DNA of 64,000 nucleotides from contig CAYWLR010000017.1 in the NCBI GenBank assembly GCA_964459465.1, positions 1 through 64,000 of the forward strand. Direction: 5' to 3'. Shown here in pieces: positions 43,002 to 52,306 of the stretch. A model generated the notes under the pieces. The model was not told the origin of the DNA and made no database searches. It worked only from the letters and a program-made list of their open reading frames with translations. Made by a program: the position numbers and the translations under genes. The stretch comes from CALAMC01 sp964459465 (GTDB lineage: Bacteria; Zixibacteria; MSB-5A5; GN15; PGXB01). Within the stretch, counting starts at the first letter, position 1; each line of letters opens with the position of its first letter.

Positions 43002-43835
43002 CTACGCGATTTTTTCCACCGTGACTCTATATTCATCTTTGACCAGCCGCCCGATTCTAATGTCCGTATCGTGATCGAAAGCAATCATCCCGCCGCTTTC
43101 GACCAGCCTTTTGACCAGTTCGCGCTTGACCGCCATCGTTTCGAGCGGGAACAGGTCAACCGAGGCGACATATGGGACTTTTACATGATACGACGATGGC
43201 ACAATATCTGCATAGTACACGACCATCCGGTTTTCCGACGTCGCCTCCAGCGCCTGGTGACCGGCCGTATGCCCCCCCGTTCCGACCACTCTTATCCCCG
43301 GCATTAGTTCTGCCTCGCCGTCAATCAGCATCAACTGCCCTGATTGCTCCAGAACGGCCAGCCGTTCCGGAATATATACCGCCGCCGTCCGTTCGTTGGG
43401 GTGCATGGCATCGTCCCATTCCTGCCTCTGAATAATGTACTTCGCGTTTCTAAAGCGCGGTGCCAATTTACCGTTATCCATCTTCACCGCCCCGGCGGCG
43501 TGGTCAGTGTGCAAATGTGACAAAAAAACGAAATCTATATCATCGGAGCAGAGACCCATCTCATGTAAACCCTTATCGAGATTAGATTCTTTCGCGACGT
43601 CATAAATTTTCTTTTCCTGTTTGGTGAGACAATCGCCGAAGCCGGTGTCGCATAGGATATTTTTGCCGCCGGCTTTTATGACAAACAGGTTGGTCTGCAT
43701 CGGGACAAGATTGTCGTTATCGACGCTGACAAGTTTCGACCAGATTTTCTTCGGGACGACCCCGAACATGGTCCCCCCGTCGAGCTGAAACGTTTGCTCG
43801 ACGAGGGGCGAAATTTCAAACGAACCGAATTTCAT
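43002..43835 (-). CDS. Metallo-beta-lactamase-fold hydrolase
   Basis: 277 residues. The zinc motif SHLHTDHAAG (HxHxDH) is complete, with later ligands in GGHTAGHQA, YYADIVPSS and AFDHDTDI. The fold fits AHL-lactonase-like or thioesterase-like hydrolases. It sits 3 nt after the acyl-CoA dehydrogenase gene and 20 nt before pccB, so a job on an acyl-CoA or related ester in this pathway is plausible. No signal peptide. The substrate cannot be predicted from sequence. Confidence 0.8.
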   Translation of the reverse strand: MKFGSFEISPLVEQTFQLDGGTMFGVVPKKIWSKLVSVDNDNLVPMQTNLFVIKAGGKNILCDTGFGDCLTKQEKKIYDVAKESNLDKGLHEMGLCSDDIDFVFLSHLHTDHAAGAVKMDNGKLAPRFRNAKYIIQRQEWDDAMHPNERTAAVYIPERLAVLEQSGQLMLIDGEAELMPGIRVVGTGGHTAGHQALEATSENRMVVYYADIVPSSYHVKVPYVASVDLFPLETMAVKRELVKRLVESGGMIAFDHDTDIRIGRLVKDEYRVTVEKIA

Positions 43836-43838
43836 AAA

Positions 43839-44984
43839 CTAACGAAGCAAATTGCCGGCGATAACCAGCCGTTGCACTTCGGATGTACCTTCATAGATTT
43901 CCGTAACACGCTGGTCTCGGTACAATTTTTCGATGATCGAAAATTCACCGATGTATCCGTAACCCGAATGAATCTGCATGGCGCGGTCGACGCAGAAACT
44001 GGCCGCCTCGGTGGCGAACAGCTTCGCCTGCGCCGCCTGGAATGAAAACGGCTCGCCCTTGTCCTGCAACTGCGCCGCCTTGTAGGTCATCAGGCGCGCC
44101 GCTTCGAGCTGGGTCGACATATCCGCAATCATCCACTGGATGGCCTGCAGTTTGGCAATAGGGGCGCCGAAAGCGATACGCGATTTGGCATACTTGATCG
44201 ATTCATCCAGCGCCCGCTGTGCCATCCCGACACCCTGTGCCGCGACACCGATACGCGCCCCGTCGAGCGTGGCCATGGCATAACGGAAACCCTTGCCCGT
44301 TTCACCCAGCTGCTGGGAAACCGGACAGCGGTAATCCTTGATTTCGATGCGCCCGGTGGTAGCGGCTCGCATACCCATCTTGTGCTTGAGCGTGAACTTC
44401 TTCCAGCCCGGCCTGTCGGTCTCGCAGATGATGGCCGAAACCTTGGGACGGCCCTCACCGGCTTCGCCGATACGGCAGAATAGGACCGCTACATCGGCGG
44501 CGTCACCATGCATGATGAATATCTTCTCGCCGTTGATGACAAATTCATTGCCCTCGATCATCGCCACCGTCTGCTGGTTGGCGGCATCCGAACCGGCTTC
44601 GCGCTCGGTCAGCGCAAAGGCCGGGATCATCTCCCCGCTGGCGCATTTGGGCATATATTTCTTTTTCTGCTCCTCGGTGCCGAAGGCAAAAATGGGGTAG
44701 GTGGCCAACAGCGGAACGGCCGCCAATAAACCCGTCGGCGGATCCCAGTAGTTCAGTTCCTCGACCAGCGTGATATATTCGATATTGGAACGTCCCTCGC
44801 CGCCATACTCCTTGGGCATGGCGAAACCGATCAGTCCGGCCGCGGCCAGCTTTTTATAGTACTCTTTCGGAAACGATTCTTCCTTGCGATCCAGTTCTTT
44901 GAAAACCGGAACGATATTCTTTTCGGCAAATTCCTTAACGCGGTCCCTTATGGCCTGCTGCCGTTCATCGACATTGTATGGCAT
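43839..44984 (-). CDS. Acyl-CoA dehydrogenase
   Basis: 381 residues, FAD-dependent alpha,beta-dehydrogenase of short-chain or branched acyl-CoA. The FAD/substrate motifs FALTEREAGSDAA and the catalytic base Glu365 in YEGTSEVQRL are at the positions of butyryl-CoA dehydrogenase. Electron transfer flavoprotein genes are not in the window. Its place in the propionate cluster suggests it feeds odd-chain or branched-chain (Val/Ile) breakdown products to propionyl-CoA; that is inference. Confidence 0.9.
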   Translation of the reverse strand: MPYNVDERQQAIRDRVKEFAEKNIVPVFKELDRKEESFPKEYYKKLAAAGLIGFAMPKEYGGEGRSNIEYITLVEELNYWDPPTGLLAAVPLLATYPIFAFGTEEQKKKYMPKCASGEMIPAFALTEREAGSDAANQQTVAMIEGNEFVINGEKIFIMHGDAADVAVLFCRIGEAGEGRPKVSAIICETDRPGWKKFTLKHKMGMRAATTGRIEIKDYRCPVSQQLGETGKGFRYAMATLDGARIGVAAQGVGMAQRALDESIKYAKSRIAFGAPIAKLQAIQWMIADMSTQLEAARLMTYKAAQLQDKGEPFSFQAAQAKLFATEAASFCVDRAMQIHSGYGYIGEFSIIEKLYRDQRVTEIYEGTSEVQRLVIAGNLLR

Positions 44985-45042
44985 CTTTCCTCCCGAAAAA
45001 TGGGTTTATCGGATTGCACCGTACATGCAACCCGGAAATTAA

Positions 45043-45462
45043 TTACATAATCTTTTCGTTGTCTTTGCGGCCGGCCACCGCCTTGCGCACGAACGCCACC
45101 GTCTCCTCGGTCGTCGCCCCCGGCGTGAACAGCTTGTCGATACCCTGTGCTTCCAGCGCTTTGACATCCTCTTCCGGTATGATCCCCCCGCCGAACAAAA
45201 TGATATGTCCGGCTTTTCTGTCCACCAGAAGCCTTTTTATCGCGGGAAACAGGGTCATGTGCGCGCCCGACAGAATCGACACTCCGACGGCATCGACATC
45301 TTCCTGGATGGCGGCATTGACAATCATCTCCGGGGTCTGACGGAGTCCGGTATAAATCACCTCGAACCCGGCGTCGCGAAACGCCGTCGCGATGACTTTG
45401 ATTCCCCGGTCGTGTCCGTCCAAACCCGGCTTGGCCAGCAGTACTCTTATTTTTTCTGACAT
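45043..45462 (-). CDS. Methylmalonyl-CoA mutase B12-binding subunit
   Basis: 139 residues, the cobalamin-binding Rossmann-like domain as a separate protein. The base-off/His-on signature is complete: Asp15-x-His17-x-x-Gly20 in LDGHDRG, then VGVSILSGAH and LFGGGIIPEED. It pairs with a catalytic subunit lacking this domain. Two such subunits are in the window; the nearer one (45493) starts 30 nt upstream in the same transcript, but it could serve both. Confidence 0.93.
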   Translation of the reverse strand: MSEKIRVLLAKPGLDGHDRGIKVIATAFRDAGFEVIYTGLRQTPEMIVNAAIQEDVDAVGVSILSGAHMTLFPAIKRLLVDRKAGHIILFGGGIIPEEDVKALEAQGIDKLFTPGATTEETVAFVRKAVAGRKDNEKIM

Positions 45463-45492
45463 AAGCTTTATTATTGTTTAATAATCAAATTT

Positions 45493-47166
45493 CTATATAA
45501 TCGGCGGTTCGATGTATTCCCCAAAAACCGGCTTTAATGCATCGCATATCTCGCCCTCGGTGGCATACACCCGTACACACTCCAGCATCGCCGCCAGTGT
45601 ATTGCCCTTACCCTTGGCGGCGGTCACCAGATCTTCGAGCGTCCGCTTGACTTTATCATTGTCACGCTGACTGCGAATCTTTTTGACAAAGGCGCATTGG
45701 TCTTTTTCAACCGTTTCATCTATCTTCAAAATGGGGATGTCAATTTTTTCGTCGTCCATGACATAATCGTTGATCCCGACAATAATGCGCTCCTTGCGTT
45801 CGATCTCGCGCTGATACCGATAGGCCGCATTGGCGATCTCGCGCTGGAAATACCCGTCTTCGATTCCCTTGAGCACCCCGCCTCGCTTTTCGATCTCGTC
45901 GAGATACGCCTCGGCGTCGGCTTCCATCTTGTCGGTCAGCGCTTCAACGAAATATGACCCCGCCAGCGGGTCAATCGTATTGGTCACACCCGTCTCATGC
46001 GCGATTATCTGTTGCGTCCGAAGCGCAATCAACACCGCCTTCTCCGATGGCAGCGCCAGCGTTTCGTCCATTGAGTTGGTATGAAGCGACTGTGTCCCGC
46101 CGAGCACCGCCGAGAGGCCCTCGAAAGCGGTGCGCATGATATTATTTTCCGGCTGTTGAGCCGTCAGACTGCATCCGGCGGTTTGCGTATGAAACCGCAA
46201 CAGCCACGAGCGTTCGTTCTTGGCCTTGTATTTTTCTTTCATGCGGCGCGCGAAAATTCGCCTTGCCGCGCGATATTTGGCGATTTCCTCGAAAAAGTCC
46301 TGATGAGCGTTGAAGAAAAACGACAGGCGCGGCGCGAAAGCATCGACATCCTGCCCGTCCTTTATCGCCGCCTCGATATAACAGAATCCGTCGGCCAGCG
46401 TGAACGCCAATTCCTGCGCCGCCGTCGAACCGGCCTCGCGGATATGATACCCGGAAATCGAAATCGTGTTCCACTGCGGGACATGCTCGGTGCAAAATGC
46501 CATCATGTCGGTGATCAGCCGAATCGAGGGCTCCGGCGGATAAATCCACTCCTTTTGCGCGATATATTCCTTGAGAATATCGTTCTGGAGCGTCCCACGC
46601 AGCTTATTGAACGGCACGCCCTGTTTTTCGGCCACGCCCAGATACATCGCGAGGATTACCGACGCCGGCGCGTTGATCGTCATCGAGGTGGACACTTCGC
46701 CCAGATTTATCCCGTCGAAAATGATTTCCATGTCGGCCAGAGAATCAACCGCCACCCCGCATTTGCCGACTTCGCCCAGTGACCGGGTGTGATCGCTGTC
46801 ATAACCCATCAATGTCGGCAAATCAAATGCCACCGAAAGTCCGGTCTGACCGTTTTTCAAAAGGTAATGATAGCGCTCGTTGGTCTGGCGCGGCGTCCCC
46901 ATCCCCGAAAACTGCCGCATCGTCCAATAGCGGCTCCGATACATGGTGTGGTGAACCCCGCGCGTATAGGGATAAACCCCCGGCCAGCCGATTTTCTGCT
47001 CATAGTCGAGCCCGGCGATATCCTCCGGCGTATAAAGCTCATTTATATCCTCGCCGGAAACCGTGATAAATTTGGGACGCGATTTGGTCGCCCGCATTTT
47101 CTCGGCCTGACGGTTCCAGTCGGCTTTTCTATTTTTCAAATTTTCCAGAAATTTCTTCTCAAACAT
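45493..47166 (-). CDS. Methylmalonyl-CoA mutase-family catalytic subunit (second copy)
   Basis: 557 residues. It has a longer N-terminus than the first copy (FLENLKNRKADWNRQAEKM), as in thermophile-type large subunits. Motifs SISGYHIREAGSTAAQEL and RFHTQTAGCSLTAQQPENN are intact. At the two substrate-selecting positions it has Phe86 (WTMRQFSGM) where methylmalonyl-CoA mutase has Tyr, and keeps Arg216 (PSIRLITDM). Isobutyryl-CoA mutases have Phe plus Gln, so this is an intermediate combination. Methylmalonyl-CoA is still the likeliest substrate. First gene of the propionate operon. Confidence 0.88.
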   Translation of the reverse strand: MFEKKFLENLKNRKADWNRQAEKMRATKSRPKFITVSGEDINELYTPEDIAGLDYEQKIGWPGVYPYTRGVHHTMYRSRYWTMRQFSGMGTPRQTNERYHYLLKNGQTGLSVAFDLPTLMGYDSDHTRSLGEVGKCGVAVDSLADMEIIFDGINLGEVSTSMTINAPASVILAMYLGVAEKQGVPFNKLRGTLQNDILKEYIAQKEWIYPPEPSIRLITDMMAFCTEHVPQWNTISISGYHIREAGSTAAQELAFTLADGFCYIEAAIKDGQDVDAFAPRLSFFFNAHQDFFEEIAKYRAARRIFARRMKEKYKAKNERSWLLRFHTQTAGCSLTAQQPENNIMRTAFEGLSAVLGGTQSLHTNSMDETLALPSEKAVLIALRTQQIIAHETGVTNTIDPLAGSYFVEALTDKMEADAEAYLDEIEKRGGVLKGIEDGYFQREIANAAYRYQREIERKERIIVGINDYVMDDEKIDIPILKIDETVEKDQCAFVKKIRSQRDNDKVKRTLEDLVTAAKGKGNTLAAMLECVRVYATEGEICDALKPVFGEYIEPPII

Positions 47167-47194
47167 ACTTTACCCCATAAAAGATTAACTTTTG

Positions 47195-47223
47195 ATAATA
47201 CTCAATTCGCGCCGAAAAATCAA
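47195..47223 (-). promoter_or_regulatory. Sigma70-type promoter of the propionate operon
   Basis: On the minus strand TTGATT (47218-47223), a 17-nt spacer and TATTAT (47195-47200), about 28 nt before the mutase ATG. Confidence 0.65.
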
Positions 47224-47701
47224 GCCCCAACCGGCGGGTAAACTTATTAAACTGCCATTGCTTAAATACTTAATAGATACGTCGGTTGGGAACATAAGGA
47301 TAAGAAATGGCGGAAGTTATTGTAGGTCATGCCGACTCGCCGAAGGCTCTGAACGAAGTGAAGAGCGGCATGACATCTTTGATTGGTATTTGGAAGAAGG
47401 TCGACTTCCGAGTCCCAATTTATCGGGAGAGAAACCCGACATCCCTTTTGGCCCGGGTCGCCCATGGCTTGCCATGGGAATGATTATATTGTGCGCGGCA
47501 GAAGTAGGCCGGGTTCCCAGTCCCGATGAAGTCCCGACAAAGTCGGGACATCTTCTCCTTATGCTCGGTCGTAGACCCTGAACTTTGAAGGGCAGCCAAC
47601 GGGCAGAACCCGGAGCAAAGCGGAGCGGTTCTGCCATCTTCCCTTGCTCAATTATAATGGGGGATTGATATATAGAAATTTATACTCTATAGTACAAATA
47701 C
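47224..47701. repeat. Intergenic island of palindromic repeats
   Basis: No gene is supported. Several hairpins are packed together: GTCATGCCG/CGGCATGAC (about 47328-47373), CCCATGG-CTTG-CCATGGG (about 47461-47478), GTCCCGAC-AAA-GTCGGGAC (about 47532-47550) and GGCAGAACC/GGTTCTGCC (about 47602-47635). They are not the REP type next to the RAYT gene. Confidence 0.6.
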
Positions 47702-48643
47702 TTACTTCACGCGCGACATCTCGAACAGCCTGTCACTGACCGTATAAGGATCGCTCTGACCGTTGTAAATCTCAAGCACCATTCTATCCAGATCGGCCAT
47801 ACCCGTCAGACGGTCTTTGACCAGTTCATTGAGGCGATATTGCAGAATGCTGATAATCTTCTTTTTGATTTGCTCCCGCCGGTGTTTTTCGAAATGTCCG
47901 GTGCGCACCGAATACTCCAGAAAAGCTTCGATTTTATCGAACAGAGTATCGATATTTTTATTATTGATCGCTTCGGTCGGCACCACCGGATATTTCCACT
48001 CCGACTTATGGCTTTTAATATCGAGCATCATCTCCAGCGCCGCGATAATATTTTTCGACCCCGGACGGTCGGCCTTGTTGACCGCGAAGACATCGGCGAT
48101 TTCCATCAGCCCCGCCTTTAGCGCCTGTATGGCATCGCCCGATTCCGGCACCAGTGTCACCACGACCGCGTCGCACGTATCGACGATATCCAGTTCGACC
48201 TGCCCGACTCCGACCGTCTCGATGAGAATGAAATCGAACCCGAAGGCGTCAAGGGCAATAGCGACATTATTAGTGGCGGCGGCCAGCCCGCCGCTGGAAC
48301 CCCGCGTGGCCATGGAGCGAACATAGATGCTTCCGTCCATCGGTAAATCGGTCAAACGAATGCGGTCGCCCAGAAGCGCCCCGCCCGTGAACGGCGACGA
48401 TGGGTCAACCGCGATAATGGCGACCCTTTTGCCACGGGTATTGAGCAATTTGGTGAGGCAGTTGACCAGCGATGATTTTCCCGCCCCCGGCGGCCCGGTA
48501 AAGCCGACACGGACAGCCGTTCCTGCTTTGGGATACAGCCGCGCCAGAAGATCCTGATAACCATCTTCGCGGTCCTCAATGAATGAAATAATACGCGCCA
48601 GAGCCGATTGGTCGCCCGTCAGGAATTTTTCAAGGACAGTCAT
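47702..48643 (-). CDS. meaB: MeaB/ArgK-type G-protein chaperone of methylmalonyl-CoA mutase
   Basis: 313 residues. The Walker A motif GPPGAGKS is at residues 50-57. The SIMIBI GTPase motifs follow, with AVNKADRPGSKN as the guanine-specificity loop, and a C-terminal dimerisation helix pair. It guards B12 loading and protects the mutase from inactivation. It is transcribed after recJ (7-nt gap), apart from the mutase operon but close by. Confidence 0.92.
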   Translation of the reverse strand: MTVLEKFLTGDQSALARIISFIEDREDGYQDLLARLYPKAGTAVRVGFTGPPGAGKSSLVNCLTKLLNTRGKRVAIIAVDPSSPFTGGALLGDRIRLTDLPMDGSIYVRSMATRGSSGGLAAATNNVAIALDAFGFDFILIETVGVGQVELDIVDTCDAVVVTLVPESGDAIQALKAGLMEIADVFAVNKADRPGSKNIIAALEMMLDIKSHKSEWKYPVVPTEAINNKNIDTLFDKIEAFLEYSVRTGHFEKHRREQIKKKIISILQYRLNELVKDRLTGMADLDRMVLEIYNGQSDPYTVSDRLFEMSRVK

Positions 48644-48650
48644 GGCGGCA

Positions 48651-50399
48651 TCAGGTATAATTGCCTATATCACCGGCGGCCAGCTTTAAGTCTTTGAGGC
48701 GCAGCTGAATCCGCGTGACCTCTTTCCAGTGGTTATATTCGATCACATAAACCATGTCCACCAGATTACCGCGCCCGGACAGGTTGCGCACCCAGTCGCC
48801 GAAGCCGAAGCCGATGACGTCAAACACGGCATCACCCTTGCGCACCTTCATTTTCAGGTGGTTACGGCCGACGCAATATGGCTGTCCGAGTATTTCACAG
48901 TTGCGCGTCAAAAAAATCGGCCGCATGTTCTGGGGCCCGAAAGGAGCGAAGGTTTCGATGACGTCGAGCAGATGGCCGTTGATCTCGGTCAATTCGATTT
49001 CGGCGTCGATATACAGCTTGGCCACGAGGTCATCATCGGACAACAGGCGCGAAGATACCGCCTTGAGGCGATCGCGAAACGGCTCGATTTTTCCCGGTTT
49101 TATGGTCAAACCGGCGGCATATTTATGACCCCCGTAGCGCAAAAGAAGGTCTTCACATTCCTTAAGAGCGTCGCATAAATGAAATCCGGGAATAGAGCGG
49201 GCACTGCCTTTGCCCTCTTCGCCGTCAATCGCTATCATGACAGTAGGCAAGTGAAAGCGCTCAACCAAACGGCTCGCAACAATACCGATCACGCCCTGAT
49301 GCCAGCCTTCCGACGACAAAACGATAGCCCGGTCGTTGGACAGATCGACGTGCTGGCGAATTTGATCGAGGGCCTCATTGAGCGTTCTCTCGTCGATATC
49401 CTTCCGACGCTGATTTTCCCGGTCGAGTTTGCGGGCGATATCCGCCGCGACCCGTTCGTCTTTGGTCGTCAATAGCTTAATGGCCATTTCGGCGTCGCCG
49501 AGACGACCGACGGCATTTATACGCGGCGCCAGGATAAATACAACCTGTCCGGTACCGATATCCTTGCCCATTAATCCCGACACGAAAGCCAGTGATTTCA
49601 AACCCGGTTTGGTCGTGCGGGCGATCTGTTTAATACCGAATTTGGTCAGGGTCCGGTTTTCGCCGACCAGCGGGACGATGTCGGCCGACGTGCCCAGCGC
49701 CACCAAATCAAGATGCTCTTCCAGCTCGGTAATATCCTGTCCCAGACGTTTGTACAGCGCTTGTGCCACTTTGAAAGCCACCCCGACACCGGATAATTCG
49801 CCGCCGTCATAAGTGCATTCCTTCTGCTTGGGATTGACCAGCGCCACGGCTTTCGGGAGAATCTCGCCGGGTTCATGGTGGTCGGTTAGAATGCAATCGA
49901 TCCCCAGCGAGCGGGCGTACTCGACTTCGTTGACGGCCGTCACGCCGGTGTCGACCGAGACAATCAGCGATATTCCCTTGGCCTCGGCCTCCTTGATGGC
50001 CTCGATGGATAGGCCATAACCCTCGACCAGCCGGTTGGGCAGGTAATAGATGACCTGCGCACCCAGCTTGTTGAGGACCAGATACAGAAGCGACGTGGCC
50101 GTGATACCATCGACATCATAATCCCCATACACCATGATCTTTTCGTTCTCACGAAGGGCGGTCAGGATGCGATCAATGGCCGCCTCCATGCCGAACATGT
50201 TGAACGGATCCTGAAGATCGGATAACTTGGGATTTAAGAATTCTTCTATCGCTTCGGGGCTATCGATTTGGCGATTGAACAAAATAGTGACGACGGTTTT
50301 ATCCAGCCCCACCTGTTCGCTGACTTTCTGGATGCGGTCAACGTCATGATGTTGCGCCACCACCCATTTCAGCGGGACACCTTTGGTGATTAAACTCAT
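48651..50399 (-). CDS. recJ: Single-stranded-DNA-specific exonuclease RecJ
   Basis: 582 residues. 5'-3' ssDNA exonuclease of recombination and mismatch repair. The DHH-family motifs are intact: VYGDYDVDG (about residues 91-99), VSVDTGVTA, and LTDHHEPG. The DHHA1 domain has RYGGHKYAAGLTI, and a C-terminal OB-like domain follows. Length is close to the normal 560-580. It starts 31 nt after the 3' end of RNase P RNA. Confidence 0.95.
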   Translation of the reverse strand: MSLITKGVPLKWVVAQHHDVDRIQKVSEQVGLDKTVVTILFNRQIDSPEAIEEFLNPKLSDLQDPFNMFGMEAAIDRILTALRENEKIMVYGDYDVDGITATSLLYLVLNKLGAQVIYYLPNRLVEGYGLSIEAIKEAEAKGISLIVSVDTGVTAVNEVEYARSLGIDCILTDHHEPGEILPKAVALVNPKQKECTYDGGELSGVGVAFKVAQALYKRLGQDITELEEHLDLVALGTSADIVPLVGENRTLTKFGIKQIARTTKPGLKSLAFVSGLMGKDIGTGQVVFILAPRINAVGRLGDAEMAIKLLTTKDERVAADIARKLDRENQRRKDIDERTLNEALDQIRQHVDLSNDRAIVLSSEGWHQGVIGIVASRLVERFHLPTVMIAIDGEEGKGSARSIPGFHLCDALKECEDLLLRYGGHKYAAGLTIKPGKIEPFRDRLKAVSSRLLSDDDLVAKLYIDAEIELTEINGHLLDVIETFAPFGPQNMRPIFLTRNCEILGQPYCVGRNHLKMKVRKGDAVFDVIGFGFGDWVRNLSGRGNLVDMVYVIEYNHWKEVTRIQLRLKDLKLAAGDIGNYT

Positions 50400-50429
50400 T
50401 ATACGGCTTCCCTATTTATGGAAGCCAGA

Positions 50430-50796
50430 AAGAGGAAAATAAGCCGAGTTCTGTGCTGCCCGAAGGCAGTCACGGTCATTTATCTTGATCGGACAGTTGC
50501 CTGCCGATTCTGTGCAACCTACCCGGGAATCGAACGGGAAAAGCCCATCCCTCTTCCCCTATTTGGTTTTGCTTCGGGTGGGGTTTACCCCGGCCCGTGT
50601 TGCCACGGGTCGGCGTGGTCTCTTACACCACGATTTCACCTTTGCCGCCCCGACTTGTCGGGGGTTGGCTGTGTATTTTCTGCGGCACTTTCCGTCGGAT
50701 CGCTCCGCCCCGGTGTTACCGGGCACCCCGGCTTTGGAAGCTCGGACTTTCCTCACTTTACGTTTTCATAAAGCGCGACCGTGTTTTCCTCTTCCT
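50430..50796 (-). ncRNA. rnpB: RNase P RNA (type A)
   Basis: Catalytic RNA that matures tRNA 5' ends; about 367 nt. The core GAGGAAAGTCCGAGCTTCC (near 50735-50753), the AAGAGGGATGGG segment and the 3' ACAGAACTCGGCTTA (near 50440-50455) are the universal bacterial signatures. P1 closes the molecule: AAGAGGAAAA at the 5' end pairs with TTTTCCTCTT at the 3' end. It lies 40 nt after guaB, and a 7-bp hairpin (50405-50426) separates it from recJ. Ends are estimated to within a few nt. Confidence 0.93.
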
Positions 50797-50835
50797 GTGC
50801 TAGTTCCACTCTATTGTTAACAACAACTATCATAT

Positions 50836-52302
50836 TCAGCGCACCCGGCGGTAATTGGGTGCTTCCTTGGAAAAGGTCAGCGAATGAGGATGTGACTCGG
50901 TCACACCCGCCTGCGTCAGTTTTATAAACCGCGCCTTTTCCCGCAGCTCTTTCAAATTGGCGGCTCCGCAAATCCCCATTCCGGACCGCAGACCGCCTAT
51001 CAGCTGGTACACTGTATCGGCTAAATCGCCTTTAAACGGTACCCAGCCCTCGATGCCTTCGGGGACAAACTTGGAGGCTTCCTTTTCATGCTCCTGAAAA
51101 TAGCGATCCGTGCTCCCGGCCTTCATGGCCTCAACCGAGCCCATCCCCCGATACACTTTATAAGAACGCCCTTCATAGAGAATAGTTTCTCCGGGCGATT
51201 CGGTCGTCCCGGCAAATAATGAACCGACCATGACCACTCTGGCGCCAGCCGCCAGCGCTTTGACAATGTCGCCCGAATAGCGAATCCCGCCGTCGGCAAC
51301 AACCGGAATATTTCTGGCACTGGCCGCCTCGACCGCCTCCATAATGGCCGTAATCTGCGGCACACCGCATCCTGTGACGACCCGTGTGGTGCATATCGAA
51401 CCTGGACCAATACCGACTTTGACTACGTCCGCGCCGGCATCAATAAGCGCCTGGCTTCCTTCTTTGGTTGCGATATTGCCGGCCATAAGCGGTACTTTGG
51501 GGAATTTTTTCTTGAGAAAAGTAACCGTATCCAGAACGCCCTTTGAATGCCCATGCGACGAATCCACCGCCAGAATATCCACCCCGGCCGCCACAAGCAC
51601 TTCGGCGCGTTTGGCCAGATCGGAGGAAACCCCGACCGCCGCCCCGACCCGGAGCCGTCCGTTTTTATCCTTGCTGGCCAGAGGATATTTGATTTTTTTC
51701 ATGATATCCTTGACCGTGATCATTCCCTTGAGATTGTTGTGCTCGTCCACGATCAACAGCTTTTCGATACGGTTGGTATGCAAAAGATCCCGGGCGTCCT
51801 CGAGGCTGGTACCCTCGGGCGCCGTGATCAGATTATCTTTGGTCATGACTTCCCCGATCAGAAGGTCAAGCTGCCGATGAAAACGCAAGTCACGATTGGT
51901 AATGATACCGACCAGCTTGCCCGACTCCGTGATGGGAATCCCCGATATCGAATATTTCTCCATGGCCGCCAGGGCCTCACCGATGGGCTTATCCGGACTT
52001 AACGTATGAGGATTGGTAATCATGCCCGATTCGGATCGCTTGACTTTGTCAACTTCTCCGGCCTGAATTTCGGGCGTCAGGTTTTTATGAATTATGCCAA
52101 GCCCGCCCTGTCGGGCAACCGCTATGGCCAGTTTGCTTTCGGTGACAGTATCCATGGCCGCGGATATGATCGGGATATTGAGAGTTATACCGGCGGTAAG
52201 GTCGGTGCTTATATCCACGTCTTTCGGAAGCACCTCGCTTTTATTGGGCATCAGCAGAACGTCGTCAAACGTCCAGCCGTCTTTTTCATAGAATCGTGCC
52301 AT
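50836..52302 (-). CDS. guaB: IMP dehydrogenase
   Basis: Oxidises IMP to XMP, the rate-limiting step of GMP synthesis; about 488 residues from the ATG at 52302. Earlier in-frame ATGs overlap the zinc-ribbon gene and lie outside the conserved start MARFYEKDGWTFDDVLL. A TIM barrel is interrupted by two CBS domains (ITNPHTLSPDKPIGEALAAM and ITAPEGTSLEDARDLL). The catalytic Cys is in GPGSICTTR, and the flap follows. Its partner guaA is elsewhere in the window, at 2326. Confidence 0.95.
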   Translation of the reverse strand: MARFYEKDGWTFDDVLLMPNKSEVLPKDVDISTDLTAGITLNIPIISAAMDTVTESKLAIAVARQGGLGIIHKNLTPEIQAGEVDKVKRSESGMITNPHTLSPDKPIGEALAAMEKYSISGIPITESGKLVGIITNRDLRFHRQLDLLIGEVMTKDNLITAPEGTSLEDARDLLHTNRIEKLLIVDEHNNLKGMITVKDIMKKIKYPLASKDKNGRLRVGAAVGVSSDLAKRAEVLVAAGVDILAVDSSHGHSKGVLDTVTFLKKKFPKVPLMAGNIATKEGSQALIDAGADVVKVGIGPGSICTTRVVTGCGVPQITAIMEAVEAASARNIPVVADGGIRYSGDIVKALAAGARVVMVGSLFAGTTESPGETILYEGRSYKVYRGMGSVEAMKAGSTDRYFQEHEKEASKFVPEGIEGWVPFKGDLADTVYQLIGGLRSGMGICGAANLKELREKARFIKLTQAGVTESHPHSLTFSKEAPNYRRVR

Positions 52303-52306
52303 AGTT

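Noticed and set aside
36782..47166. Recent duplication of the mutase catalytic gene
   Set aside because: The two proteins differ in N-terminus, length and active-site residues, so they are old paralogues rather than an assembly or recent duplication.
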